A DNA stretch of 64,000 nucleotides. Source: Novosphingobium sp. 32-60-15 (GTDB taxonomy: Bacteria > Pseudomonadota > Alphaproteobacteria > Sphingomonadales > Sphingomonadaceae). The notes beneath the pieces are model-generated. The model worked only from the letters and a program-made list of their open reading frames with translations. It ran no database searches and was not told the DNA's origin. Of this stretch, positions 48,849 through 58,499 are shown in pieces; position 1 is the first letter of the stretch, and each line of letters starts with the position of its first letter. The stretch spans positions 271,505-335,504 of the forward strand of contig NZ_NCEN01000001.1 in NCBI RefSeq assembly GCF_002280675.1, read 5' to 3'. The translations under genes and the position numbers were made by a program.

Positions 48849-51800
48849 ATGCCCAAACGCACTGACATCTCCTCGATCCTGATCATCGGCGCCGGGCCGA
48901 TCATCATTGGCCAGGCTTGCGAGTTCGATTATTCGGGCACGCAGGCGGTGAAAGCTCTCAAGGAAGAGGGTTATCGCATCATTCTGGTCAATTCGAACCC
49001 CGCGACGATCATGACCGATCCGGACATGGCGCACGCGACCTATGTCGAGCCGATCACGCCCGAGGTGGTCGCCAAGATCATCGAGAAGGAGCGCCCCGAT
49101 GCGCTGCTGCCGACGATGGGCGGGCAGACCGCGCTGAACACCGCGCTGGCGCTGTTCAACGATGGTACGCTGGCCAAGTATGGCGTGCAGATGATCGGCG
49201 CGGATGCCGATGCGATTGACAAGGCCGAGGACCGCCAGCGGTTCCGCGATGCGATGGACAAGATCGGGCTGGAATCGGCGCGTTCGGGCGTTGCGCATTC
49301 GGTGGAAGAGGCGCTTGCCATTCTGGAGCGCACCGGACTGCCATCGATCATTCGCCCTAGCTTTACCATGGGCGGCACCGGCGGCGGCATCGCCTATAAC
49401 AAGGACGAATTCGTCAAGATCGTGAAGGGCGGCCTTGAAGCATCGCCTACCACCGAGGTGCTGATCGATGAATCGCTGCTCGGGTGGAAAGAGTACGAGA
49501 TGGAGGTTGTCCGCGACAAGAACGACAACTGCATCATCATCTGCTCCATCGAAAACGTCGATCCGATGGGCGTCCATACCGGAGATTCCATCACCGTCGC
49601 CCCAGCGCTGACGCTGACCGACAAGGAATACCAGATCATGCGCAACGCCAGCATCGCGGTGCTGCGCGAGATCGGTGTGGAAACTGGCGGATCGAACGTG
49701 CAGTTCGCGGTGAACCCCGCTGATGGCCGCATGATCGTGATCGAGATGAACCCGCGCGTGTCGCGTTCATCGGCGCTGGCATCGAAGGCCACCGGCTTCC
49801 CGATTGCCAAAGTCGCGGCCAAGCTGGCGGTTGGTTACACGCTCGACGAGATCATGAACGACATCACCGGTGCTACGCCTGCGGCGTTCGAACCGACGCT
49901 CGATTATGTCGTGACCAAGATCCCGCGCTTTGCCTTTGAAAAGTTCAAGGGCGCGGACAACAATCTTGGCACCGCTATGAAGTCGGTCGGCGAAGTGATG
50001 GCGATTGGCCGCAACTTCAAGGAATCGATGCAGAAGGCGCTGCGCGGCCTTGAGACGGGGCTTGATGGCTTCAACCGCGTCGTGGAACTGGAGGGCGCGA
50101 GCCGGGACCAGATCATCGCAGCGCTGAGCAAGGCGACGCCGGATCGCATTCTGGCGATTGCGCAGGCGTTCCGCGAGGGCTTCAAAGTTGATGAAGTACA
50201 TGCAGTGACAAAGTATGAACCTTGGTTCCTGCGCCAGATCGCCGAAATCATAGACGAAGAAAAAGTCATACAAAGCAACGGCTTGCCCAATGATGCGGCC
50301 GGTTTGCGCCGGTTGAAGGCGATGGGCTTTTCTGACAAGCGCTTGGCCACTCTGGCGGTGCGTTCGGTGGGCGTTGCAGGCGGCCTTGGCGAAACCCAAG
50401 CCAAGCGGTCCGGCCTGTTGCATGATGTATTGAACGCGATGGCCGGTGCCACCAGCGAGGACGAAGTGCGCGCGCTGCGGCACAAGCTGGGCGTGCGTCC
50501 GGTGTTCAAGCGCATCGATAGCTGTGCGGCTGAGTTCGAGGCCGTAACCCCTTATATGTATTCGACATATGAGAGCGGGCTGTTTGCCAATGTCGGTGAT
50601 GGTGGCCCGGAAAATGAATCCGCGCCCACGAACGCCAAAAAGATCGTCATTCTTGGTGGTGGTCCGAACCGGATCGGGCAGGGGATCGAGTTCGACTATT
50701 GCTGCTGCCATGCGTGTTATGCGCTGGGAGACGCCGGGTTCGAAACGATCATGGTCAACTGCAATCCCGAGACGGTTTCGACCGATTACGACACTTCGGA
50801 CCGGCTCTATTTCGAGCCGCTGACCGCCGAAGACGTGCTTGAAATCCTTGAACTGGAGCGGTCGAACGGGGAACTTGTGGGCGTGATCGTGCAGTTTGGT
50901 GGCCAGACGCCGCTGAAGCTGGCGCAAGCGCTTCAGGACGCGGGCATTCCGATCCTTGGCACATCGCCGGATTCGATTGACCTTGCCGAAGACCGTGAGC
51001 GTTTTGCCGCGCTGGTTAACAAGCTGGGCCTGAAGCAGCCGATGAATGGCATTGCGCGCAGCCGCGATGAAGCTGTGGCGGTTGCCAGCCGCATCGGTTA
51101 CCCAGTGCTGATCCGCCCGAGCTATGTGCTGGGTGGCCGCGCGATGGAAATCGTCGACAGCCTTGCGCAACTGGATGATTACATCGCCACCGCCGTGAAG
51201 GTTTCGGGCGATAGCCCCGTGCTGATCGACCAGTATCTGCGCGATGCGATTGAATGCGATGTTGATGCCCTGGCCGATGGTGACGAGGTTACCGTTGCAG
51301 GCGTGATGCAGCATATCGAAGAAGCAGGCATCCATTCGGGCGACAGCGCCTGCACATTGCCGCCGTATAGCCTGCCTGCCGACATTATCGCCGAGATGGA
51401 GCGACAGGCCATTCTGCTGGCGCGGGGTTTGAATGTGCGCGGGTTGATGAACATCCAGTTCGCGATCAAGGACGGCGAGGTTTACCTCATCGAAGTAAAC
51501 CCGCGCGCCAGCCGCACGGTGCCGTTCGTGGCCAAGGCGATTGGTCAGCCGATTGCCAAGTTTGCCGCGCGGATCATGGCGGGCGAAAAGCTTGCCAATC
51601 TGCCTGCGATCAAACGCGAGATCGATTACATGGCAGTCAAGGAAGCTGTGTTCCCGTTCGCGCGCTTCCCTGGCATCGATCCTGTGCTGTCACCGGAAAT
51701 GAAATCAACCGGCGAAGTGATGGGCATCGATAGCAGCTTTGCGGTGGCTTTTGCCAAATCGCAGCTGGGTGCCGGCGTGAAACTGCCACAAGGCGGCACG

Positions 51801-52187
51801 GTGTTCGTCTCGGTGAAGGATTCGGACAAGGCGATGGTCTTGCCAGCGGTGCGCAAGTTGATCACGCTGGGCTTCAGGATTGTGGCCACCGGCGGGACCG
51901 CGCGTTACCTGGCAGATGCGGGCGTGAACGTAGAGCGCGTGAACAAAGTGGCGGAAGGCCGGCCGCATATTGTTGACCGGATCAGCGATGATGACATCGC
52001 GCTGATCTTCAACACGACCGAAGGTTGGCAAAGCCACAAGGATTCAGCATCGATCCGCGCTTCGGCACTGAATGCACGGGTTCCATCGTTCACGACTGCC
52101 GCCGCTTCGGTTGCTGCAGTAGAAGCGATTGAAGCTATGCGCGCTGCCGAACTTGAAGTGCGGTCATTGCAAGACTATTATAGCTGA
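48849..52187 (+). CDS. carB: Carbamoyl-phosphate synthase large subunit
   Basis: Large subunit making carbamoyl phosphate. Two ATP-grasp halves are visible: the first begins [20 protein letters not shown], the second [20 protein letters not shown] near residue 600, and a C-terminal MGS-like allosteric domain begins near residue 970 with [10 protein letters not shown]. 1112 residues is slightly above E. coli (1073), as in other alphaproteobacteria. The start MPKRTDISS follows GAGAGCGATA. Co-transcribed with carA. Confidence 0.97.
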   Translation: MPKRTDISSILIIGAGPIIIGQACEFDYSGTQAVKALKEEGYRIILVNSNPATIMTDPDMAHATYVEPITPEVVAKIIEKERPDALLPTMGGQTALNTALALFNDGTLAKYGVQMIGADADAIDKAEDRQRFRDAMDKIGLESARSGVAHSVEEALAILERTGLPSIIRPSFTMGGTGGGIAYNKDEFVKIVKGGLEASPTTEVLIDESLLGWKEYEMEVVRDKNDNCIIICSIENVDPMGVHTGDSITVAPALTLTDKEYQIMRNASIAVLREIGVETGGSNVQFAVNPADGRMIVIEMNPRVSRSSALASKATGFPIAKVAAKLAVGYTLDEIMNDITGATPAAFEPTLDYVVTKIPRFAFEKFKGADNNLGTAMKSVGEVMAIGRNFKESMQKALRGLETGLDGFNRVVELEGASRDQIIAALSKATPDRILAIAQAFREGFKVDEVHAVTKYEPWFLRQIAEIIDEEKVIQSNGLPNDAAGLRRLKAMGFSDKRLATLAVRSVGVAGGLGETQAKRSGLLHDVLNAMAGATSEDEVRALRHKLGVRPVFKRIDSCAAEFEAVTPYMYSTYESGLFANVGDGGPENESAPTNAKKIVILGGGPNRIGQGIEFDYCCCHACYALGDAGFETIMVNCNPETVSTDYDTSDRLYFEPLTAEDVLEILELERSNGELVGVIVQFGGQTPLKLAQALQDAGIPILGTSPDSIDLAEDRERFAALVNKLGLKQPMNGIARSRDEAVAVASRIGYPVLIRPSYVLGGRAMEIVDSLAQLDDYIATAVKVSGDSPVLIDQYLRDAIECDVDALADGDEVTVAGVMQHIEEAGIHSGDSACTLPPYSLPADIIAEMERQAILLARGLNVRGLMNIQFAIKDGEVYLIEVNPRASRTVPFVAKAIGQPIAKFAARIMAGEKLANLPAIKREIDYMAVKEAVFPFARFPGIDPVLSPEMKSTGEVMGIDSSFAVAFAKSQLGAGVKLPQGGTVFVSVKDSDKAMVLPAVRKLITLGFRIVATGGTARYLADAGVNVERVNKVAEGRPHIVDRISDDDIALIFNTTEGWQSHKDSASIRASALNARVPSFTTAAASVAAVEAIEAMRAAELEVRSLQDYYS

Positions 52188-52332
52188 ACCCCAAAGCTTC
52201 CAGGGGGGGATGTACCCCGGTATCGTGGCACTGAAGGGCTGGCCCGACGCATACGGCGCAGGCCAGCGAGGATAGTTTTTCTCTGCACGCCAGTTGGCGG
52301 GCAGGGGGCAGATTGAGAAAGAGATTTGAGCG

Positions 52333-52809
52333 ATGGCGAGTGTGGAAAAGCTGCCGATGCTTGCAGCAGGCTATGAACGCCTGACAGCAGAGCTGAAAGC
52401 GCTGCGTGAAGAGCGCCCCCTGATCGTTGATGCCATCGAAGAAGCCCGCGCGCATGGCGATCTTTCGGAAAATGCCGAATATCACGCCGCGAAAGAGCGT
52501 CAGGGCCAGGTTGAAGCATCGATTGGCGATCTTGAGGATCGGGTAAGCCGCGCGCAGATTATTGATCCGGCAACGCTTTCGGGCGACAAGATCATCTTCG
52601 GTGCAACGGTGACGTTGCTTGATGAAGATGAAAAGCCGGTCCGTTACCAGATCGTCGGTCCTTATGAGGCGGACGCCAAAAACGGCATGATCAGTTACAA
52701 CTCGCCGCTGGGCAAAGCGCTGATCGGCCGCAAGGTTGACGAGGAAATCGAAGTTACCGTGCCTGCGGGTGACAAGTTCTATCTGGTGCAGAAGATCGAA
52801 TTTATTTGA
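52333..52809 (+). CDS. greA: Transcription elongation factor GreA
   Basis: Rescues backtracked RNA polymerase by promoting transcript cleavage. The coiled-coil N-terminus has the conserved hairpin segment [19 protein letters not shown] with the two acidic tip residues Asp-Glu in DLSENAE, and the C-terminal FKBP-like half includes [18 protein letters not shown]. 158 residues is standard. It lies 145 bp after carB; the gap holds no gene. Confidence 0.96.
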   Translation: MASVEKLPMLAAGYERLTAELKALREERPLIVDAIEEARAHGDLSENAEYHAAKERQGQVEASIGDLEDRVSRAQIIDPATLSGDKIIFGATVTLLDEDEKPVRYQIVGPYEADAKNGMISYNSPLGKALIGRKVDEEIEVTVPAGDKFYLVQKIEFI

Positions 52810-52965
52810 TCCCGATTTTACCGATATGGGTAACACGATTTTGCGTTATGAAAACGCACGCGTTGTAAACCCACTTCCAGCCCCTCCCTTAAAAAGGGGG
52901 CGCGAGACTTATCCCGCGTAAAAAATCTGGCATTTATCCCCTTCGGCAACGTAAGCCCTTAATCC

Positions 52966-53056
52966 CGTCACCCCGGACTTGATCCGGGGTCCATCTCTCA
53001 ACGAGCACCGGCGGTTTGGACGGAGAGATGGACCCTGAAACAAGTTCAGGGTGACG
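52966..53056. repeat. Extragenic palindrome downstream of greA
   Basis: Ends CGTCACCCCGGACTTGATCC and the mirrored end CAAGTTCAGGGTGACG, with inner arms TCCATCTCT and AGAGATGGA. Same layout as the element between ilvH and ilvC; half-elements with the CCCCGG-ATC-CCGGGG core recur at 53623-53650 and 53814-53841. Confidence 0.8.
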
Positions 53057-53189
53057 AAATAGGGCCGACGTATGCAAAGGGGATATACGGCCAAAAAAGC
53101 ACAGGGCTAATCGGTCTGGCTGCCCTATTTTGAGAGCGGGGCCTAGGTCTGGTTCATGGCAAGCTGCGTTTACAAAGACGGTTGATATC

Positions 53190-53222
53190 AAAAAGGCCCC
53201 GGAGCGATCCGGGGCCTTTTTT
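53190..53222 (-). terminator. Bidirectional terminator between greA and the DUF4170 gene
   Basis: AAAAAGGCCCCGGA and TCCGGGGCCTTTTTT form a stem of more than ten pairs with A and T runs on both sides. It begins ten bases after the DUF4170 stop on the minus strand and can also end greA transcription. Confidence 0.9.
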
Positions 53223-53231
53223 GTATTCTGG

Positions 53232-53453
53232 TCAGGCTGCTGGCAGATCAGGCTCAAGCAGCTTGTGCATGTGCACGATGACATAACGCATTTCGGCATC
53301 ATCAACCGTGCGCTGCGCGGCGCTGCGCCATGCGTCTTCAGCAGTGGCGTAGTCGGGAAACACTCCGACGAGATCAATCGCCTTGAGATCAACGAAATCG
53401 AGGCCTTGCGGGTCTTTTACCCGCCCGCCCATTACAAGGTGCAACTTCTGCAT
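53232..53453 (-). CDS. DUF4170 family protein
   Basis: A 73-residue protein starting MQKLHLVMGGRVKDP with the DUF4170 pattern (FVDLKAIDLVGVFPDYATAE and a central EDAWRSAAQRTVDDAEMRY). Members occur in alphaproteobacteria; function unknown. The ATG at 53453 is preceded by AAAGGAA at eight bases; a longer frame to 53495 would add unconserved residues. No signal peptide. Its 3' terminator is shared with greA. Confidence 0.82.
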   Translation of the reverse strand: MQKLHLVMGGRVKDPQGLDFVDLKAIDLVGVFPDYATAEDAWRSAAQRTVDDAEMRYVIVHMHKLLEPDLPAA

Positions 53454-53495
53454 TGGCGATGTTCCTTTGGGGAGGATAAGCTTTTGCCCATACAA

Positions 53496-54048
53496 AAAGA
53501 TAGGTTTAAAGCAAGTCGACCAATGTCGTATTTCTGCTTAGCTGGCGAGGTTGCGTCGGCCGAGTTCACGCGTAGGACAAAGTCTGCGGTGGGCAACTGC
53601 CATACTCTCGACGCCACTCCACCGTCACCCCGGCCTTGTGATCCGGGGTCCTGCCTTTTTTCGCGCAGAGACCGCCAAGCGCGCAGAGATGTGGTGATTT
53701 GATGCCCTGTCAAAAAACCTACCAGCGGTTTGTGATCATCTGCTTTTCTGCGCGAAGTGTCTCTGCGGCCTCTGCGCGAACCACTTATCTTGCCGCACGC
53801 GACAAAGAAAAGCCTGACCCCGGATCAAGTCCGGGGCGACGATAAGGGGAGGGGCGATAAAGGGGGCGGTTGATTTTCGGGCGTTGGTTGATTGTGCTGG
53901 ATGGCGGGAAGTGGACCAAGCGCTTGCCTCTGTAGGGGCCGAGGGTTGGGAGAGGGGGCCACGCGGCACACCCCTCTCAACTCCGGCTAGGCAGCACGCT
54001 GCCACGCCTGCGTATCTCTCCCCTGAAGGGGAGAGAGCAAGGGCACAA
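53496..54048. other. Repeat-rich gene-free region
   Basis: 553 bp without a supported gene. It holds two half-elements of the CGTCACCCCGG type (53623-53650 and 53814-53841), a mirrored pair of a TCGCGCAGAG-type unit (about 53663-53690 and 53744-53785), and a small TCTCCCCTGAAGGGGAGA palindrome near 54020. It resembles a repeat sink rather than a coding region. Confidence 0.6.
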
Positions 54049-54549
54049 TTAGTGCTTTATGCGCGCTGCCAGTTCGGTCATTTTGCGGATCGCGATTTCG
54101 CTGGCTTCAATCGCAGCAGCGCGGGCGACGTCGGCCAGATCGTTTGCCTTGCGCCGCGCATCGCCGCTGGTTTCAGCAATCCGGCCACCGACGTTGCCGC
54201 CAACATCGGCCAGTTTGCTTCCGGCTTCTTCGACTTTGTGCAGGCCCTCGCGGCCAACTTCGGCAGCTTTCGTGGCGTAATCAACCGCGAATTTTCCGGC
54301 TACAGTTGCAAGACCCGCAGCGCTTTTCCGGAAGCGGCCCGATGATGGAAGCGCCTTTGCAATCAGAGCGCCGAGCAGGATGCCTGCGGCGAGCGAGGCG
54401 ACCGGATGTTCGACGATCAGGGACTTGACGGTTTCAACAGGGCGCGCGTTGCCGGTCCGTTCAGCGAGGCGGGCCTTGGCAGCGTCGACTTTGTCGCGCA
54501 GGTCGGTCTTTTCGGCGGGGGTGCTGTCGTTCATTTCGGTCTTTGGCAT
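54049..54549 (-). CDS. YqjD/DUF883-like coiled-coil protein with membrane segment
   Basis: A 166-residue Ala/Lys/Glu-rich helical protein. A short hydrophobic segment at about residues 53-72 (ASLAAGILLGALIAKAL) probably inserts in the membrane, and the C-terminal half is a long amphipathic helix (ARRKANDLADVARAAAIEAS). The pattern recalls ElaB/YqjD proteins that tether ribosomes to the membrane in stationary phase, but the exact family was not confirmed. ATG 54549 follows GGAG at seven bases. Last gene of a four-gene run behind an EcfG promoter. Confidence 0.65.
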   Translation of the reverse strand: MPKTEMNDSTPAEKTDLRDKVDAAKARLAERTGNARPVETVKSLIVEHPVASLAAGILLGALIAKALPSSGRFRKSAAGLATVAGKFAVDYATKAAEVGREGLHKVEEAGSKLADVGGNVGGRIAETSGDARRKANDLADVARAAAIEASEIAIRKMTELAARIKH

Positions 54550-54550
54550 T

Positions 54551-54835
54551 TCAATCTCCGGAGCGGACAGCATCGCGCGCTTTGGCGGCCAGATCGATCA
54601 GCGGTCCCCGCAGGAACCAGCCGGTCAATGCGGCCACTATCGCGCCGATGACAGCCTTGTTTTCGTTCGCGACATCGCGGACGGTATCGATCATCTGGGC
54701 GGCTTCATCGATGGCGCGTTCCTTGATCCGCGCAGGCGAGGATTCCGCTTTGGCAAGGTCGAGGTCGGCCCGGACAATGCCGAGCGCTTCGTCACGCAGG
54801 GCGCGCGCGGCCGCAATAGTGCGAGGATCGCTCAT
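54551..54835 (-). CDS. Small helical membrane protein in the DUF883-like cluster
   Basis: A 94-residue protein: a charged helix (DLDLAKAESSPARIKERAID) followed by a hydrophobic stretch (AVIGAIVAALTGWFLRGP). I do not recognise the family. The start overlaps the stop of the phage-holin-like gene (ATGA), so it is translated from the same message. Its layout (charged helix then one membrane segment) matches the other members of the cluster. Confidence 0.65.
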   Translation of the reverse strand: MSDPRTIAAARALRDEALGIVRADLDLAKAESSPARIKERAIDEAAQMIDTVRDVANENKAVIGAIVAALTGWFLRGPLIDLAAKARDAVRSGD

Positions 54836-55215
54836 GGTGCCTTGTCCCCGCCCAGAAGGCCTGCCTTGGCAGTGCCCATTCGCTTTACAGCTTTGAACAG
54901 GCACAAAGCTGTCAAGGCAAGCAGAGTCCCGCCAACTATGGCCAAAGCGCCCCAGACGCCGACATAAAATGCCAGCGCAAGAAGCAGTCCAACGACGAAT
55001 GCCAGCAGTGTGAAAAAGCCGAAGGCGAGGCCTAAAACCAATAAAAGCGCAATGACTTTTGCTTCGCCCAAGCCAAACGTGGCCTGTGCTTTGCGATAAG
55101 CAATTTCTGCTTCAAGCAACGTCTGGCCATCCTCGATCAGCGCGCGAATAGCGTCACCGACCGAGGATACTTTTGCCTCATCCGTTACAGGCACGGGGTT
55201 CTCGATATCAGCCAT
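54832..55215 (-). CDS. YqjE / phage-holin-3_6-like membrane protein
   Basis: A 127-residue protein with two adjacent membrane helices (about residues 50-95: ALLLVLGLAFGFFTLLAFVV then AFYVGVWGALAIVGGTLLAL) after an acidic N-terminus containing LLEAEIAYRKAQATFG. This layout fits the YqjE/holin superfamily III proteins that are encoded beside yqjD. ATG at 55215; the longer frame upstream is rejected. It overlaps the next gene by four bases. Confidence 0.75.
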   Translation of the reverse strand: MADIENPVPVTDEAKVSSVGDAIRALIEDGQTLLEAEIAYRKAQATFGLGEAKVIALLLVLGLAFGFFTLLAFVVGLLLALAFYVGVWGALAIVGGTLLALTALCLFKAVKRMGTAKAGLLGGDKAP

Positions 55216-55246
55216 CAGACCGCAATCGTCGCTTCGGCGCAAACCG

Positions 55247-55792
55247 TCAGTCGTCCGATCCGCCCGACAGCATCTTTGCGATGGCGAAACCGGCAACTGC
55301 AGCAATACCGATGGCAATGCCGGGGCTTTTCTGGACGAATTCCTTCACGTCGTTGCCCAGTTCGCCAAAATCCTTGGATTCAAGCTTGGCGGCTGTTTCC
55401 TGGATGGAACGTGCGGCGGTGCGGGCATAATCGCCATATTGGACGCCAAGCTTGTTATCGATGGTGCCGGCATTGTCAGAAATGACCTTGCCCAGTGTGC
55501 TCAGTGCATCGCTGGCCTTGGCCTTGCCTTCGACGGCAAGCGTTGCGCTCAATTCCTTGGCCTGGTCTGCATATACTTTGGCTTCGCCAACCCAATCGGT
55601 GGCGGTTTCGCTGACCTTAGCCTTGTATGCGGCGCCCTTGTCGATGGCTTCGCCTTTGAGCGCTTCAGCGCCAGCCTTGGCTTCTTCGATGGCTTTGGTG
55701 AAGCGGCCCTTGGCGCTCACCGTGTCGTTTGCGTCCGGCAGTGCTGTATCGGTCGTGACAGTGTCTGTGGGGGTCAAAGTCGTGTCGGCCAT
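55247..55792 (-). CDS. DUF883-like (ElaB/YqjD) stress protein
   Basis: A 181-residue protein: a Thr/Asp-rich N-terminus, a long Ala/Lys/Glu helix (about 30-140) and a C-terminal membrane segment KSPGIAIGIAAVAGFAIAKML, the hallmark of DUF883 proteins that anchor to the inner membrane by their C-terminus. Such proteins bind ribosomes in E. coli. First gene of the cluster; its transcript should start about 115 bases upstream at an EcfG promoter, which places it in the general stress response. Confidence 0.75.
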   Translation of the reverse strand: MADTTLTPTDTVTTDTALPDANDTVSAKGRFTKAIEEAKAGAEALKGEAIDKGAAYKAKVSETATDWVGEAKVYADQAKELSATLAVEGKAKASDALSTLGKVISDNAGTIDNKLGVQYGDYARTAARSIQETAAKLESKDFGELGNDVKEFVQKSPGIAIGIAAVAGFAIAKMLSGGSDD

Positions 55793-55891
55793 GGTATGTT
55801 CCCTTCAGCATGTCGTGCGGTTGTTGCCGCTACGATATGGGCGGTTTGTGTCATCTTGCTAGACCCTATAGCACAAAGGCAACGGGTTTGA

Positions 55892-57307
<1,416 letters not shown>

Positions 57308-57340
57308 GCCCAAGCGCGTTGAAGCAGTTGCGTTAAAATG

Positions 57341-57371
57341 AAAAGGGCGGCTCTGACGGGCCGCCCTTTTT
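57341..57371 (+). terminator. Terminator after eno
   Basis: AAAAGGGCGG and CCGCCCTTTTT form an eight- to ten-pair stem with a ten-base loop, ending in TTTTTCG. It also faces the convergent regulator gene stop at 57382, so it is bidirectional. Confidence 0.9.
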
Positions 57372-57381
57372 CGTTGGAGGA

Positions 57382-57909
57382 TCAGTTGGCCATGCGCAAT
57401 GCAGGCGGCTCGATCTCTTCATCCTGCCGCATGTTTCCGGCGACATTGCTGAAATAGGTGATCATCTTTTCATAGCCGTCTGCCGAAAGCCGGACGAAGA
57501 CCCGGCGGGCATCGGCGGCGTCATTTTCACGGACAATGAGACCTTTGTCTTCAAGGACGGTCAACCAGCGCAGCGCGGTTGTGACAGGGACGGCTGCGCC
57601 AATGCAGGCGCTGGTGACGGGAAGGCGTTTGCGTTCCTTGGCGGCAATGAACAGATCAAGCATGATGTCCCATGCCGGCTCGCCAAACAGGGTTTGATCG
57701 GCAAAAATCTCGCTTCTGCGGCGGCGTTCGCGATAGCTTGACCGGGCGACTTCTGCCCAAGCCGGGCTGTCTTTTGCGCTGAACGGGGTGTTTTGATCAA
57801 CCAAAACAGGGCCATCCTCGTTAAGCTCAAGCTCATGTGCGATGGCAAGCAATTCGTTGGCGGCAGCAATTAGCCTGCGTGCCTTGGCCCGTAGCTGGTT
57901 ATGGCTCAT
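57382..57909 (-). CDS. MarR-like winged-helix transcriptional regulator
   Basis: A 175-residue protein with a basic N-terminal helix and a central winged-helix region: DLFIAAKERKRLPVTSACIGAAVPVTTALRWLTVLEDKGLIVRENDA followed by the wing DARRVFVRLSADGYEKM, the MarR pattern. The first 70 residues are not typical of short MarR proteins. The ligand and targets are unknown. A 20-bp perfect inverted repeat 97 bases upstream of the start is a good operator candidate. Confidence 0.75.
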   Translation of the reverse strand: MSHNQLRAKARRLIAAANELLAIAHELELNEDGPVLVDQNTPFSAKDSPAWAEVARSSYRERRRRSEIFADQTLFGEPAWDIMLDLFIAAKERKRLPVTSACIGAAVPVTTALRWLTVLEDKGLIVRENDAADARRVFVRLSADGYEKMITYFSNVAGNMRQDEEIEPPALRMAN

Positions 57910-58005
57910 CCGATGACACCCCGTTGGCTCCCGGAATGACGATCCCCTTCGTCAATCCACAGATAGCATTCTGCCAACCTAAGTCGTTTAACTATTCGGT
58001 TATAT

Positions 58006-58025
58006 ACTAAGTAAAGGTACTTAGT
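58006..58025. promoter_or_regulatory. Perfect inverted repeat, candidate operator of the MarR-like regulator
   Basis: ACTAAGTA and TACTTAGT form a perfect eight-pair inverted repeat around AAGG. Its size and symmetry match MarR-family operators, and it lies 97 bases before the regulator start. Binding is not shown. Confidence 0.5.
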
Positions 58026-58412
58026 CAGGGATTTAATGGCGCGGAATACGAGGTAATTGTTGCCTGAAGCAGCAGAAGCCTCTGATTATTATTTAAAATA
58101 TCGAAAAGCATATTGGTTCATTCTGTAATGAACTTGCTTCATAGTCGATCTTGTTTTGCAATTGTCCGCTTGTCTTGACCAAGAACAGGTCGCGCGTTCC
58201 GGCAAATATGTCCGATCATGAGGTGGGTGGCAGTGGCCTGGTGCCGCAAACCAACAATCGATTGCATATTTCGAATCGGCTTGGAGTCGCGCCTTCCTAT
58301 CTGAATTTGTGCATGACGGGCTGGCTCCGGGGCTCAAATCGGGGTGTGCGGCCACAATTGTCGTCAATCAGGGACGAACCTTCCGTTACGGAATGGCATA
58401 TTTTTAATTAAC

Positions 58413-58439
58413 CGATTGACAAAGTTGCGCTCCCGTTAT
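58413..58439 (+). promoter_or_regulatory. Candidate promoter of the TonB receptor
   Basis: TTGACA followed after 15 bases by TATGTT, about 60 bases before the receptor ATG. The spacer is short, so the assignment is tentative. Confidence 0.35.
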
Positions 58440-58499
58440 GTTCTGATGTCTGCGTGACCCGCGATAAACGACGGGCACCGCTGGAGAGAGGTCTGACTT

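Larger units (their letters stand above)
52810..53231. other. Gene-free region with a REP-type element and terminator
   Basis: A 422-bp stretch with no supported ORF. It contains the long palindrome at 52966-53056 and the terminator at 53190-53222. Nothing else was recognised. Confidence 0.6.
57910..58499. other. Long promoter region between the regulator and the TonB receptor
   Basis: 590 bp of AT-richer sequence between divergently transcribed genes. It contains the palindrome at 58006-58025 and a promoter-like pair near the receptor. A plus-strand frame at 58151-58411 lacks a ribosome site and is not called. Nothing else was recognised. Confidence 0.55.

Noticed and set aside
49767..51335. 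522-residue minus-strand frame over carB
   Set aside because: Antisense to carB; composition typical of shadow frames in GC-rich genes.
53130..53702. 190-residue plus-strand frame in the greA-DUF883 gap
   Set aside because: It runs through a terminator, overlaps the DUF4170 gene and ends in repeat sequence; no ribosome site.
58151..58411. 86-residue plus-strand frame upstream of the TonB receptor
   Set aside because: No ribosome site, no recognisable motif; lies in the promoter region.
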